A stretch of DNA of 64,000 nucleotides from Sulfobacillus thermotolerans (GCA_002951815.1 CP019454.1:248001-312000); one strand, 5' to 3'; counted from the first letter of the stretch, positions 25,955-35,554 are shown. Numbers and translations are program-made. The notes: generated from the sequence alone by a model not told the origin.

Positions 25955-26212
25955 GTGGAAATTACGGATGTGCGGCTCCGCCGCATGACAACTGAGGGAA
26001 AAATGAAGGCCGTCGCATCGGTAACTTTGGATGGGGAGTTTGTCATTCACGACGTCAAGGTTGTGGAGGGACTTAAGGGACTTTTTGTGGCCATGCCCAG
26101 TCGGAAAACGCCGGATGGTGAATTTCGAGACGTGGCGCATCCCATTACTCCGGCGGCCCGGGAGCGCATTCAGAAAGCTGTGCTCGATGTATTTTATGAA
26201 AGTGTGGTATAA
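25955..26212 (+). CDS. spoVG: SpoVG, regulator of sporulation and division
   Basis: A small RNA/DNA-binding regulator, 85 residues. [20 protein letters not shown], then [17 protein letters not shown] and [22 protein letters not shown], is the unmistakable family core. GTG at 25955 has ATAAGGAGG upstream. It is driven by the sigma-H promoter at 25877-25904 and ends at a strong hairpin terminator, so it is monocistronic. AbrB (10714-10962) probably represses it, as in B. subtilis. Confidence 0.97.
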   Translation: MEITDVRLRRMTTEGKMKAVASVTLDGEFVIHDVKVVEGLKGLFVAMPSRKTPDGEFRDVAHPITPAARERIQKAVLDVFYESVV

Positions 26213-26272
26213 GACAATCATAAGGCTGCCTCAGAGATCCGTACCGCGGGTGATTGAGTCGGTCTGGAGTCA

Positions 26273-26313
26273 AGCCAACACCCCTCGTTCTCCTAGTGCG
26301 AGGGGTGTTGGCT
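26273..26313 (+). terminator. spoVG terminator
   Basis: A 15-bp perfect stem, 26273-26287 with 26299-26313, with an 11-nt loop, followed by TTCG rather than a long T run. It separates spoVG from glmU. Confidence 0.75.
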
Positions 26314-26436
26314 TTCGTGGCACTAAACGACGGCGCCGACACGTTTCGTGATGCGCACGCGGGACAGGTGATTCATCACAGCCTAAAATTTTGGTATGCT
26401 AACCAGGATGAATCACCAGAAATCGGAGGGATTGTT

Positions 26437-27807
26437 TTGCCACAGGCAGAATGCGTGATTTTAGCGGCAGGACGGGGAACGCGTATGCACTCGGGATTGG
26501 CCAAAGCCCTGCATGAACTAGGGGGCGTTCCGATGGTAGAGCACGTCGTGCGCGCCGTACGCCAAGCCGGATTAGGGAAACCCTGGGTGGTTGTGGGGCA
26601 TCAAGCGCCACGGGTGGAAGAAGCCTTAGAGGGCCAAGCACTTTTTGTCCAGCAGCCAGAGATGCGTGGGACGGGGGATGCTGTGGCTCAGACGTTGGCG
26701 GTGCTCGACGAAGATACGCAGTACCTGGTGGTATTATTGGCGGACTGCCCGCTCGTTCCTCCCGAATTGATTCAGGATGTTTTAGCTCGGCATGAAAATA
26801 GTGGGGCGGATTGTACAATTGTCAGCATGGTAGTGCCGGATCCCAGAGGATATGGGCGCATTGTTCGCTCGTCAGGTGACCGGGTGAGCCGTATTGTCGA
26901 AGACCGAGAGGCTTCCAGTGATCCAGCCTTATATCAAATTACGGAAGTCAATACCGGTATCGGGGTATGGTCCGTCGCGGGTTTGTCCAAAATTTTGCAG
27001 GAACTGCCTTGGCATCAAGATGAACGGTATTTGACAGACGCGGTGGAAGCTCTTGTGGCTCAAGGGAAGCGGGTGGATGTTTATACAGCTCCTGATGCGG
27101 CGCGCGTGATGGGTGTCAATACGCGTCGCGATTTATCCCAAGCGGAGGCCTATCTTCGGGAACTGACGTTGAATCGCCTGTTTGACGAGGGTGTCACCAT
27201 TGTTGATCCCAATTCCACGTATGTGGACATTGATGTGGAAGTAGGACAAGATACCGTTATTTATCCCATGACATTCTTACGCGGCCACACGAAAATCGGT
27301 CGGGAATGCCATATTGGGCCGATGACCTCAATTGTATCGAGCCGTTTAGGGGACGGGGTGCGCGTCGACCGCTCGGTCGTGGAGCTGAGTCAGCTTGCGA
27401 GTCGTTCCTCAGTAGGACCGTTTAGTCATTTGCGTCCAGGGACCTCTTTAGATCATAATGTGAAAATCGGGAACTTTGTCGAATTGAAAAATACCCGAGT
27501 CGGCACAGGGACCAAAGCAGGGCATCATTCCTACCTCGGCGATGCGACGATAGGTGGCGGGGTGAACATTGGGGCAGGCACCGTCATTGTGAATTATGAT
27601 GGCAAGGCGAAACATCCGACCTTTATTGGCGATGGGGCGTTCGTGGGGTGCAATGCCAATTTAGTTGCGCCCGTTGAAATTGGGTCCGGGGCTTACGTCG
27701 CGGCAGGATCGACTATCACACAGAATGTGCCACCCGATAGTTTGGGAATTGCCCGTGCGCGGCAAGAAAACAAGGCGCAGTGGGCGAGCTCGCGCCGAAA
27801 ATCATAA
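26437..27807 (+). CDS. glmU: bifunctional UDP-N-acetylglucosamine synthesis enzyme GlmU
   Basis: Acetylates glucosamine-1-P and uridylates the product to UDP-GlcNAc for peptidoglycan. It has 456 residues: an N-terminal uridyltransferase (CVILAAGRGTRMHSGLAKAL, LLADCPLVP, RGTGDAVAQ, EVNTGIG) and a C-terminal left-handed beta helix (hexapeptide repeats, about residues 255-440) with the acetyltransferase active region NFVELKNTRVGTGTKAGHHS and NYDGKAKH. TTG at 26437 has GGAGGG 6 nt upstream; the longer ATG frame runs through the spoVG terminator and is rejected. As in B. subtilis (gcaD) it lies between spoVG and prs. Confidence 0.95.
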   Translation: MPQAECVILAAGRGTRMHSGLAKALHELGGVPMVEHVVRAVRQAGLGKPWVVVGHQAPRVEEALEGQALFVQQPEMRGTGDAVAQTLAVLDEDTQYLVVLLADCPLVPPELIQDVLARHENSGADCTIVSMVVPDPRGYGRIVRSSGDRVSRIVEDREASSDPALYQITEVNTGIGVWSVAGLSKILQELPWHQDERYLTDAVEALVAQGKRVDVYTAPDAARVMGVNTRRDLSQAEAYLRELTLNRLFDEGVTIVDPNSTYVDIDVEVGQDTVIYPMTFLRGHTKIGRECHIGPMTSIVSSRLGDGVRVDRSVVELSQLASRSSVGPFSHLRPGTSLDHNVKIGNFVELKNTRVGTGTKAGHHSYLGDATIGGGVNIGAGTVIVNYDGKAKHPTFIGDGAFVGCNANLVAPVEIGSGAYVAAGSTITQNVPPDSLGIARARQENKAQWASSRRKS

Positions 27808-27851
27808 ACGCGGCGAGAAGTTAATGCAGCAGGAAGGGGATCATTGTTCCA

Positions 27852-28796
27852 ATGAGCTTTGAACGGGAAGGGGAACTGAAGATATTTACCGGCACGGCCA
27901 ACCGGGTGCTGGCGGAAAAGATTGTCTCGCACCTGGGCATTTCCCTTGGCCAGGCAGACGTCGGGAGGTTTTCCAATGGGGAGATTCGCGTACGGCTCCT
28001 CGAAAATGTCCGCGGCACCGATGTGTTTATTGTGCAGCCGACATCGCAGCCCGTAAACGAAAACTTGATGGAATTGCTGCTGCTCATCGATGCGGCCCGC
28101 CGGGCATCGGCTCGACGGGTCACGGCGGTTGTGCCATTTTATGGTTACGCACGCCAAGATCGCAAGGAACAGGGACGCGAGCCGATATCCGCCAAACTCG
28201 TCGCCAACTTGATTACCGTGGCTGGCGCTAGGCGTGTGTTGACGATGGATTTGCACGCGCCACAAATTCAAGGTTTTTTTGATATCCCTGTGGACAACCT
28301 GCAAGGGGTTCGTATCCTGTCTGAAGCCATCCATGAAAAGCAATTAGATAACTTGATGATTTTCTCGCCGGATGCTGGGGGCGTGCACCGGGCTCGCAAG
28401 ATGGCCAAGTATTTGGAAGCGCCGTTGGGCTTTATTGACAAAAGACGGCCGGGGCCCAATGTATCGGAAGTGGTTAACGTCATTGGCAAGGTGCGAGATA
28501 AGACCGTGGTAATTGTGGATGACATGATTGATACCGGGGGCACGATCGCGCAGGCGGCCCAAGCGATTATGGACTTAGGGGCGAGAGCCGTCTATGCCGC
28601 GTGTACGCACCCCGTTTTCTCGGGACGGGCTGCGCAAATTCTTCGGGATTCGGTGATTGAGGACTTTTTTGTGACGGACACGATTTCGTTGCAAGAACCG
28701 ATGGCGCGTACGACGGTGATTAGCGTGGCCACATTATTGGCGGAGGCCATCATGCGGGTCCATGAGGATCTGTCGGTGTCCAAATTGTTCGAATGA
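27852..28796 (+). CDS. prs: ribose-phosphate pyrophosphokinase
   Basis: Makes PRPP from ribose-5-P and ATP, for nucleotides, His and Trp. It has 314 residues. FSNGEIRVRLLENVRGTDVF, PFYGYARQDRKEQGREPISA (ATP/flexible loop), LHAPQIQGFFDIPVDNL and the PRPP loop VVIVDDMIDTGGTI (about residues 216-229) are all standard. It follows glmU by 44 nt and overlaps pth by ATGA. Confidence 0.96.
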   Translation: MSFEREGELKIFTGTANRVLAEKIVSHLGISLGQADVGRFSNGEIRVRLLENVRGTDVFIVQPTSQPVNENLMELLLLIDAARRASARRVTAVVPFYGYARQDRKEQGREPISAKLVANLITVAGARRVLTMDLHAPQIQGFFDIPVDNLQGVRILSEAIHEKQLDNLMIFSPDAGGVHRARKMAKYLEAPLGFIDKRRPGPNVSEVVNVIGKVRDKTVVIVDDMIDTGGTIAQAAQAIMDLGARAVYAACTHPVFSGRAAQILRDSVIEDFFVTDTISLQEPMARTTVISVATLLAEAIMRVHEDLSVSKLFE

Positions 28797-29356
28797 ACAA
28801 GGAGGGCATTCGCGTCATCGTGGGGTTAGGCAATCCGGGACTGGAGTATGCCAAGACGCGGCATAATGTGGGATTTATGACATTAGACCGCTTGGCTGAA
28901 AAGCACAATGCCGCATTTATGCGCAATCGCTTTGGGCTCATAGCGAAGTGGGGCAACATTTTTTTGCTCAAACCTCTAACATTTATGAACTTAAGTGGTG
29001 ACGCCGTGGGGGCTCTCGCACGGTTTTACAAAATTACGGCCGCTGAGATCTTGGTGATTTCTGACGATCTTGACCTGCCGTTGGGAACGATTAGAGTGCG
29101 TGCCCGTGGTTCTAGCGGCGGCCATAACGGTCTGAAATCCATTATTCACGCGTTAGGGACGGAGAATTTTCCACGCGTCAAGATTGGGATTGGGCGCCCG
29201 ACGCAAGGGATGACGGTGATAGATTGGGTACTCAGCCGATTTACAGCGGCGGACTGGACGGTGCTCCAACCCGCCTTGGAAAAGGCTAGCGACGCCGCGG
29301 AATGGGTTGTGGTGAAAGGGCCCGTGGATGCGATGAATCACTTTAACAGCCATTGA
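28793..29356 (+). CDS. pth: peptidyl-tRNA hydrolase
   Basis: Recycles peptidyl-tRNA. It has 187 residues, the family length. VIVGLGNPGLEYAKTRHNVGF holds the catalytic histidine (about residue 23), KPLTFMNLSGDAV the asparagine and DDLDLPLGTIRVRARGSSGG the aspartate and loop. ATG at 28793 overlaps the prs stop, so it is translationally coupled. Order prs-pth-fin-mfd is close to B. subtilis, where ctc lies between prs and pth; no ctc is seen here. Confidence 0.95.
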   Translation: MNKEGIRVIVGLGNPGLEYAKTRHNVGFMTLDRLAEKHNAAFMRNRFGLIAKWGNIFLLKPLTFMNLSGDAVGALARFYKITAAEILVISDDLDLPLGTIRVRARGSSGGHNGLKSIIHALGTENFPRVKIGIGRPTQGMTVIDWVLSRFTAADWTVLQPALEKASDAAEWVVVKGPVDAMNHFNSH

Positions 29357-29422
29357 TTTGGGGTGGAAAGAGACGACGACGGGAACACTAACGGTATCTT
29401 CGCAAACGAGGAGGATACGCAG

Positions 29423-29629
29423 GTGGTTGTATACCGTTGTCGGCGCTGTGGACGCCGTATTGGCGAATATCCGGGGGCTTGGGACGATCCGTTATTGGGA
29501 CTCGTGCAATTGTCTGCGGAAGATCAAAGGGCCTTTGTTGCGCCCGTGAGTGCGGATGTGACGGAAGTCCGGATCTTGTGTGAGCATTGCCTGCCCGTTC
29601 CCTATGATGAGGGCTTATGGTATAACTAG
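29423..29629 (+). CDS. fin: anti-sigma-F factor Fin family protein
   Basis: In B. subtilis Fin (YabK) helps switch off sigma-F in the forespore so that sigma-G takes over. The 68-residue product starts VVVYRCRRCGRRIGEY (CxxC, residues 6-9) and ends with ILCEHCLPVPYDEGLWYN (second CxxC), the two zinc pairs of the family. GTG at 29423 has a consensus GAGGAGG at the right distance; the 20-residue N-terminal extension possible from an upstream GTG is rejected. It lies between pth and mfd exactly as in Bacillus. I see no clear sigma-F promoter. Confidence 0.85.
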   Translation: MVVYRCRRCGRRIGEYPGAWDDPLLGLVQLSAEDQRAFVAPVSADVTEVRILCEHCLPVPYDEGLWYN

Positions 29630-29687
29630 GAACAAAGCTGACATCCCGGCGATTTTTCTAGCATTGTTAGGCATGAAAGGAATTGTC

Positions 29688-32600
29688 ATGGCCGATTTGA
29701 GTTCGCTGCGCACGCTGTGGTCCGGGTATGCGCCAGTGCAAGAGTTAACGGATGCCTTACGTTCCGGAAAAACAGCCCACGTCTTCGGATTGTCGGGCTC
29801 TTTGCCGTCCTTTCTTGCCGCCCACGTAGTGGACGGCATATCCCGTCCCGTCTTGGTAGTGACTGTGGGGTTTGCGGAAGCGCAGACGTTCGAAGCAGAA
29901 TTGGTACAGTTTTTGCCCGGTCGTCCCATTCACCTGTTGCCGCCCAGACCGCATGTGGTGGGCGAGGTTCAGGCTCAAAGCCATGAATGGACATTGCGCC
30001 GGCTTGAAGCGCTTGACCAGGCGGCGAATGATCCCCGGACCATCTTGGTGGCGCCGGTGGAAGCTGTGCGCCAATTAGTGATGCCGGTGTTGCAAAAGGC
30101 CTTGCATCTCCACGTCGGCGACGTGGTGGACCCTGAGGTGGTGATGGGTAGGTTGGTCCAGCTCGGGTATCGCCGCGAAGTGGAAGTGGGCGAAGAGGCG
30201 ACGTATGCGGTGCGAGGCGGCATCATCGATGTCTATGTGCCCGGAGGCCCGGCTTACCGCATCGAATGGTTTGGAGATGAAATCGATTCCATCCGCGTTT
30301 TTGACGTGGTTTCACAGAAAACCGTGGAAATGCGGCAGCAGGCGCAAATTGGGTTGGCACGAGAAGTCTTGTTGACACCGGCCGAACGGGACCGTGGTAT
30401 TGAGCGCATAGCCCATGAGGCATCCACACTTTATCACAATCTAGAATCCATGGGGCAATTGGATCTCGCCCACAAGACGAAAGAGCGCTTTGGGCATTGG
30501 TTAGCCGATCTTGCAGAAGGGCGAGTTTTCCCCGGCCTTGAGCGATACGGCGCGGCCTTTTATCCGCTTAAGGCCGTGACCGAAATTTTTACCACGCCAC
30601 CATTGGTGATATATCATGATGTGCCGCGCATTACCGAAGCCCTAAGGGGACGGGATTTGGACGAGGCGCAAGAGCGCGTAAGGCGACTGGAGCGGGGAGA
30701 TTTTTTGCCAGTGGAAGCGGAGTCGACCTTAACGCAGGACCAATTCTTTGCGCGGTTAAAGGGATTGGGCGAGCTCACTTTGTCACTGATGCCACATCCC
30801 CGCAAGGAAAATGGATTTCATTTAAATTTGACGGGGCGGCCGGCGCCCCGGATTCATGGGCAGATCGATTTGCTCAAAGCCGAAGTGACCCGTTTACGCA
30901 AATCTAGACTGAAAGTCGCCTTAATTTTGCGTGACGAGGCGGCCATTAAGGTTATGCAGCGGCAGCTGATGGACTTCGGGATTCCCGCCCACGAGGGGAT
31001 GGGAGCGGTAGGCGAAGTAGGTTTGTTGACGGGCCAATTGGCTCATGGCTTCATCTTGTCGGAACTCGGGATTGCCGTATTAGCCGAGACCGAACTGTCA
31101 GGACGGGAACAGCCGCGTTTACGCCGCGCCCAAGAACCGAAGCAGACGGTCCGCTTGGCCGATTTGAAGCCGGGGGACTATGTCGTGCATATTACGCATG
31201 GCATTGGACGCTACCTGGGTATGGTCACGCTGGAAATTCAAAATCAGCATAAAGATTACCTGCATGTGCAGTACGCAGGGCAGGATACCCTCTATGTGCC
31301 AACGGACCAATTGGGATTAATTCAAAAATACATTGGCGTCGAAGGGCAAGATCCTAAACTGTCCAAAATGGGCGGGCAGGAATGGTCGCGGGTTAAAGAC
31401 AAAGTCCGCGCCTCTGTACGGGAAATGGCCAAAGAATTAATCCGGCTGTACGCCGTAAGGGAATCGCGGCCTGGCATCAGCTTTGCGGAAGATACGCCAT
31501 GGCAGAAAGATTTCGAATCGGCCTTTGGCTATGAGGAAACTGATGACCAACTCCGGTCTATCGAAGAAATAAAGCGGGACATGGAAAAAATGCGGCCCAT
31601 GGACCGGCTGCTTTGTGGAGACGTCGGCTACGGGAAAACCGAGGTAGCATTGCGTGCTGCGTTTAAGGCCATCATGTCCGGTAAGCAAGTGGCATTTTTG
31701 GTGCCGACGACGTTGTTAGCGGACCAACATTTTTCCACGGCAAAAGCCCGATTTGCGGGATTCCCGGTAACGGTCGACGTGCTAAGCCGATTTCGTACGC
31801 CGAAGCAACAGAAGCAGACCCTCGCGCAGTTGGCACAAGGTCAAGTTGACCTAATTATTGGCACCCATCGTCTCTTAGGCAAGGATGTGAAATTTCGGGA
31901 TTTGGGTTTGCTCATTATTGATGAAGAACATCGATTTGGTGTCGCGCACAAAGAACGCATTAAAGCTTTGCGCGAGAACATTGATGTCTTGACGTTGTCT
32001 GCCACGCCAATTCCCCGCACGTTGCACATGGCAATGGTGGGTGTGCGTGATATGAGCCTCATTGAGACCCCACCGTTGGACCGCCTGCCTGTAGAGACGG
32101 TCGTAGCAGAATTTGATGAGGCGTTGATTCAAGAAGCCATTCGCCGCGAATTGGACCGCGGGGGTCAAGTCTTTTATGTACAGAACCGCATCTTGGCGAT
32201 TGACCAGACGGTGTCACGTCTGATGAAAATGTTTCCGGAAGCGGCCATTGGGGTGATTCATGGCCGGATGGACGAAACACGCATTGAAGACGTGATGGCG
32301 CGGTTTATTGAGCAAGAATACGATATTTTAGTGGCGACAAGTATTATTGAATCGGGATTAGATATTCCCAATGCCAATACCTTGATTGTTGAAGATGCCG
32401 ACCGCATGGGACTGGCTCAGTTGTATCAAATTCGAGGGCGGGTGGGACGTTCGGCGCGCTTGGCCTATGCCTATTTTACCTATCGTCGGGATAAGACGTT
32501 GACGCCCCAAGCGGAAAAACGGCTGGAAGCGATTCGCGAATTTACAGAACTCGGAGCAGGGTACCAAATTGCTTTACGCGATTTAGAGATTCGGGGAGCA

Positions 32601-33194
32601 GGAAATCTATTAGGTTCGGAACAGCACGGATTTATTGCATCGGTTGGATTTGATTTGTATACACAGTTACTCGCCGAAGCGGTTCGCGAATTAAAGGGCG
32701 AAGAAACGCCTCAAGACGTTGACCCAGCGATCGACATAGCCGTCGATGCCTATTTACCGGATACCTATGTGAATGCGGCAAGCCTTAAAGTGTCTTTGTA
32801 TAAACGGTTGGTATCTGCGCAAAGCTTAGAGGAAATCGAAGCGTTAGCGGATGAATTTGTCGATCGGTTTGGTCCAGTGCCAGCACCAGTGGCTCGCTTG
32901 CTTCAATTGGGACGAGTGCGGGTGATGGCCAAAGACATGAAAATCGTCCAAGTCAGTCACAAAAAGGACAGAATTTATCTCAAAAGCTTGCCTGATGCTC
33001 CCATCGACAATGAGGCGCTGCATCGTTTGGCGCGCGCCTACCCTGGACGTCTTGTCCCAGGGGCCGCTAAAGCTCCGGAACTCAGTGTCAGACTCCCTTT
33101 ACGCCACAGTGTCGATCAAGCACTGGATGTTGCGGAAGACGTGTTGCTGACCATCCGAGGAGCAGGTGCCAATGGGAAACAAGAAAGCGGCTAA
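29688..33194 (+). CDS. mfd: transcription-repair coupling factor
   Basis: Removes stalled RNA polymerase and recruits UvrA. It has 1168 residues: an N-terminal UvrB-like module (HLLPPRPHVVGEVQAQSHE, RRLGIDVY-type strand), the RNA polymerase-interacting domain at LKPGDYVVHITHGIGRYLGM (about residues 495-515), a RecG-like translocase with GDVGYGKTEVALRAA (Walker A, about 645), DEEHRFGV (DEEH), SATPIPRT, ESGLDIPNANTLI and QIRGRVGRS, and the C-terminal D7 domain. ATG at 29688 has AAAGGAATT upstream. Immediately followed by an overlapping lipoprotein foldase gene. Confidence 0.97.
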   Translation: MADLSSLRTLWSGYAPVQELTDALRSGKTAHVFGLSGSLPSFLAAHVVDGISRPVLVVTVGFAEAQTFEAELVQFLPGRPIHLLPPRPHVVGEVQAQSHEWTLRRLEALDQAANDPRTILVAPVEAVRQLVMPVLQKALHLHVGDVVDPEVVMGRLVQLGYRREVEVGEEATYAVRGGIIDVYVPGGPAYRIEWFGDEIDSIRVFDVVSQKTVEMRQQAQIGLAREVLLTPAERDRGIERIAHEASTLYHNLESMGQLDLAHKTKERFGHWLADLAEGRVFPGLERYGAAFYPLKAVTEIFTTPPLVIYHDVPRITEALRGRDLDEAQERVRRLERGDFLPVEAESTLTQDQFFARLKGLGELTLSLMPHPRKENGFHLNLTGRPAPRIHGQIDLLKAEVTRLRKSRLKVALILRDEAAIKVMQRQLMDFGIPAHEGMGAVGEVGLLTGQLAHGFILSELGIAVLAETELSGREQPRLRRAQEPKQTVRLADLKPGDYVVHITHGIGRYLGMVTLEIQNQHKDYLHVQYAGQDTLYVPTDQLGLIQKYIGVEGQDPKLSKMGGQEWSRVKDKVRASVREMAKELIRLYAVRESRPGISFAEDTPWQKDFESAFGYEETDDQLRSIEEIKRDMEKMRPMDRLLCGDVGYGKTEVALRAAFKAIMSGKQVAFLVPTTLLADQHFSTAKARFAGFPVTVDVLSRFRTPKQQKQTLAQLAQGQVDLIIGTHRLLGKDVKFRDLGLLIIDEEHRFGVAHKERIKALRENIDVLTLSATPIPRTLHMAMVGVRDMSLIETPPLDRLPVETVVAEFDEALIQEAIRRELDRGGQVFYVQNRILAIDQTVSRLMKMFPEAAIGVIHGRMDETRIEDVMARFIEQEYDILVATSIIESGLDIPNANTLIVEDADRMGLAQLYQIRGRVGRSARLAYAYFTYRRDKTLTPQAEKRLEAIREFTELGAGYQIALRDLEIRGAGNLLGSEQHGFIASVGFDLYTQLLAEAVRELKGEETPQDVDPAIDIAVDAYLPDTYVNAASLKVSLYKRLVSAQSLEEIEALADEFVDRFGPVPAPVARLLQLGRVRVMAKDMKIVQVSHKKDRIYLKSLPDAPIDNEALHRLARAYPGRLVPGAAKAPELSVRLPLRHSVDQALDVAEDVLLTIRGAGANGKQESG

Positions 33195-34095
33195 AGTCAT
33201 ATGGGGGCTGGCCTTGGGGGTAGCCTTAGCAGGATGTGGACCATCGCCTTCGCAGACGGTCGCGATTGTCAACGGGGAAAAAATTACGCAGGCGCAGTGG
33301 GACACGATTCTGCGAAGCAATGCGCTGATGACGGGCCAAACACCCAATTTCGATCCCAGGTGGCAAAAACCACAGCTGAGTACCTATGCTAACCAGTTGG
33401 CAATTATTCAATATAGTCAACATCACCACTGGCTGACACCGCAAGCGGCGACCACTCAAGCGTCGGCCACGATTGCACAAGCCGTCCGGGCTCATTTTGG
33501 GAACCGGGCGGCTTTATTTGCCGTGCTGCACCGGTATCAGATAGGCCCAGGGGATTTAATGAGCTATGTCAAAAGCCAAATGTGGCTCATGGCAGCCTTC
33601 CATCACGTGACCCAAAAGGTGCCAGCCCCTTCGGCAACCGCCGTGCAAGCGTTTTACGCGCATCATTTGTCTGAATTCCAAACGCCCAAGGAGGTCTTGG
33701 CGCGTGAGATTGTTTTGCCCTCGAGTAGTCAGGCGGCGTCGGTCATGTATCAGTGGACCCATGGGGCGCATTTTGCGGCGTTAGCCCAAAAATATTCCAT
33801 TGACCGCGCGAACCGCATGGCGGGTGGGACAATGGGATGGGTTTGGGTCAAGGGCGATGTCACATCGCCAAGCCAAGTCTTTTTAGCGGAACATTCGCCT
33901 GGACACAGTGGTATAGTTCACACGCGTTTAGGCTACGCTATCATCGAAGTTCAAGCGGTTCAGGGCGGGACGCCGCTTCCCTTGAGTACAGCATTTAACG
34001 GGGCCAAGGAGCAGTTATGGCAAGCCTCGCGGTCCAATGTGTTTGACCAGTGGTCAGCGCCTATTATCCGTCGAGCCCACGTGACATTGCTTTGA
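33172..34095 (+). CDS. PrsA-like peptidyl-prolyl isomerase lipoprotein
   Basis: A secreted foldase of 307 residues. A lipobox ALAGCG follows a hydrophobic signal (VIWGLALGVALAGC, Cys about residue 23). Then comes a SurA/PrsA-type N-terminal helical region (VNGEKITQAQWDTIL) and a C-terminal parvulin domain (EVLAREIVLPSSS, FAALAQKYSIDRANRMAGG, GWVWVKG, HSGIVHTRLGYAIIEV). ATG at 33172 has GAGGAG upstream and overlaps the mfd end by 23 nt, so coupled. It would help exported proteins fold outside the membrane. Its place between mfd and spoVT is an addition relative to B. subtilis. Confidence 0.85.
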   Translation: MGNKKAAKVIWGLALGVALAGCGPSPSQTVAIVNGEKITQAQWDTILRSNALMTGQTPNFDPRWQKPQLSTYANQLAIIQYSQHHHWLTPQAATTQASATIAQAVRAHFGNRAALFAVLHRYQIGPGDLMSYVKSQMWLMAAFHHVTQKVPAPSATAVQAFYAHHLSEFQTPKEVLAREIVLPSSSQAASVMYQWTHGAHFAALAQKYSIDRANRMAGGTMGWVWVKGDVTSPSQVFLAEHSPGHSGIVHTRLGYAIIEVQAVQGGTPLPLSTAFNGAKEQLWQASRSNVFDQWSAPIIRRAHVTLL

Positions 34096-34133
34096 TCGGG
34101 AAGTTACTACCATCCGGCAGTTTTGGAAAAAAT

Positions 34134-34163
34134 GCATAAACGTCTAGGCCGATCGATATACTA
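34134..34163 (+). promoter_or_regulatory. sigma-G-like promoter of spoVT
   Basis: GCATA (34134-34138) matches the sigma-G -35 GHATR, and TATACTA (34157-34163) matches the -10 CATAHTA in six of seven positions, with an 18-bp spacer. spoVT of B. subtilis is a sigma-G gene. Confidence 0.75.
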
Positions 34164-34198
34164 CCCCTGAGAGGCCGCAGGCGAAAGGAGGGCCATTA

Positions 34199-34753
34199 GT
34201 GAAAGCTACCGGCATTGTACGCCGAATAGATGACTTGGGTCGTGTGGTGATTCCCAAGGAGATCCGCCGAACCCTAAGAATCCGAGAGGGAGACCCATTG
34301 GAAATTTTCGTCGACCGCGATGGCGAAGTCATTCTCAAAAAGTACTCCCCCATTGGAGAACTCGGCGATTTTGCAAAAGAATATGCGGATTCTCTATATG
34401 AGGCTGTGGGACATATTGCGCTGATTGCCGACCGTGATGCGATTATTGCGGTATCGGGAGCACCGAAAAAGGAGTTTTTAAATAAGCCATTAGGGGCTTT
34501 GGTTGAGAAGGCGATGGAAGAGCGTAAAACCGCATTCTATAACAAAGGTGACCACAAGCCTAAAGGCAGCCTGGTCGGGGATGAGGACGAAGATAAATTT
34601 CTAGTCGAAGTGATCGCGCCGATTATTTCCGAAGGCGACCCGATAGGCGCTGTAATTATCTGTACGCGCGAGCCCGATGTAAAAATGGGTGAGATGGAGG
34701 TCAAACTGGCGGAAACGGCGGCGGGCTTCCTGGCGAAGCAGATGGAACAATAG
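34199..34753 (+). CDS. spoVT: stage V sporulation regulator SpoVT
   Basis: A forespore transcription regulator of 184 residues: an N-terminal AbrB-type DNA-binding domain (ATGIVRRIDDLGRVVIPKEI, residues 2-21; LRIREGDPLEIFVD) and a C-terminal GAF-like domain (about residues 55-184). GTG at 34199 has CGAAAGGAGG upstream. Order mfd-(prsA)-spoVT follows Bacillus. It is driven by a sigma-G-like promoter and ends at a terminator. Confidence 0.95.
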   Translation: MKATGIVRRIDDLGRVVIPKEIRRTLRIREGDPLEIFVDRDGEVILKKYSPIGELGDFAKEYADSLYEAVGHIALIADRDAIIAVSGAPKKEFLNKPLGALVEKAMEERKTAFYNKGDHKPKGSLVGDEDEDKFLVEVIAPIISEGDPIGAVIICTREPDVKMGEMEVKLAETAAGFLAKQMEQ

Positions 34754-34793
34754 CCTTCATTTCCACACGTCCTGATCTTTTTCGGTAGGAAGC

Positions 34794-34826
34794 CCGCAGT
34801 GATCTTCGGATCATTGCGGTTTTCTT
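34794..34826 (+). terminator. spoVT terminator
   Basis: An 11-bp stem with one G-U pair (34794-34804 with 34809-34819), a TTCG tetraloop, then TTTTCTT. A typical rho-independent terminator. Confidence 0.85.
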
Positions 34827-34830
34827 ATAG

Positions 34831-35388
34831 TTAAATGCCATGAGGGGGGGCGGGCGCCGGATTGAGGTGCCATGTATCATAGCCTAAAGAATCTGGCCGC
34901 CCTGGCAAATCAATGGGATCAAAGTTAAAGGATACGCCGTAGACACGCCACTGCCCTTGGGTATTTTCCAACCAAAAGGTGGCGATTTCTTGACTGGTTT
35001 GACGACCGCGTGGGTAAAATTGGCGCGTCACCGTGATGCGGTAATCGACAATCGCGCGTGTCGACGACAGGGCATCGATTTGTTGGCTCTGCATCGCGAT
35101 GTGGGTAAAGACTGGCTTAAGCCCGCTTAAAGTATCGCCTCGGGCGGTTTGTTGCCATAACCACGTCGTAAGGAATTGAGCTTGACTTCCGGGAACGAGG
35201 AAACGCGTTAACTGCGTTAATTGCTGCGGTACACGAGGATTCATGCCAACTTCGGCGTTTAACACGGCACGTGAGGTTTGGAGGACGGCTGCTTGGGGTG
35301 GAGCCACCAGGTCGCTATGAACGAATACGCCTAACGCCACGATGGCACAACTCCCTAAGATGAGACTAATGAGGCGAATACGATCCAC
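34831..35388 (-). CDS. membrane-anchored hypothetical protein
   Basis: The GTG at 35388 is chosen because CGAAGGGAC lies 10 nt upstream and gives MDRIRLISLILGSCAIVALG, a signal anchor (residues about 4-22). The remaining 160 residues are extracytoplasmic and end with VDYRITVTRQFY, IATFWLENTQGQWRVYGVSF, a pattern like the SnoaL/NTF2 (ketosteroid isomerase-like) folds used in lipoproteins and conjugation or sporulation proteins. I do not recognise the family. It is opposite to the surrounding block and divergent from hemL. Confidence 0.6.
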   Translation of the reverse strand: MDRIRLISLILGSCAIVALGVFVHSDLVAPPQAAVLQTSRAVLNAEVGMNPRVPQQLTQLTRFLVPGSQAQFLTTWLWQQTARGDTLSGLKPVFTHIAMQSQQIDALSSTRAIVDYRITVTRQFYPRGRQTSQEIATFWLENTQGQWRVYGVSFNFDPIDLPGRPDSLGYDTWHLNPAPAPPHGI

Positions 35389-35554
35389 GGTAAATCTGTC
35401 CCTTCGGTAGTCTTTTTCTATAGTAACCAGCCTAGCTTGTCGACACAACCAGGCCTTTAGGTGAATTCCCTTTCTGGAAATTTTGAGGCATGATAAAAAG
35501 CGTTTGATGACATTGTCCTGGAACAGGACGCCAGAAAGGCAGGCTACCAAACTT

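Noticed and set aside
26254-26436. Longer GlmU from an upstream ATG
   Set aside because: It would read through the spoVG terminator hairpin; TTG 26437 has GGAGGG at ideal spacing.
29363-29422. Longer form of Fin from an upstream GTG
   Set aside because: The consensus GAGGAGG points to 29423, and the extra residues are not seen in the family.
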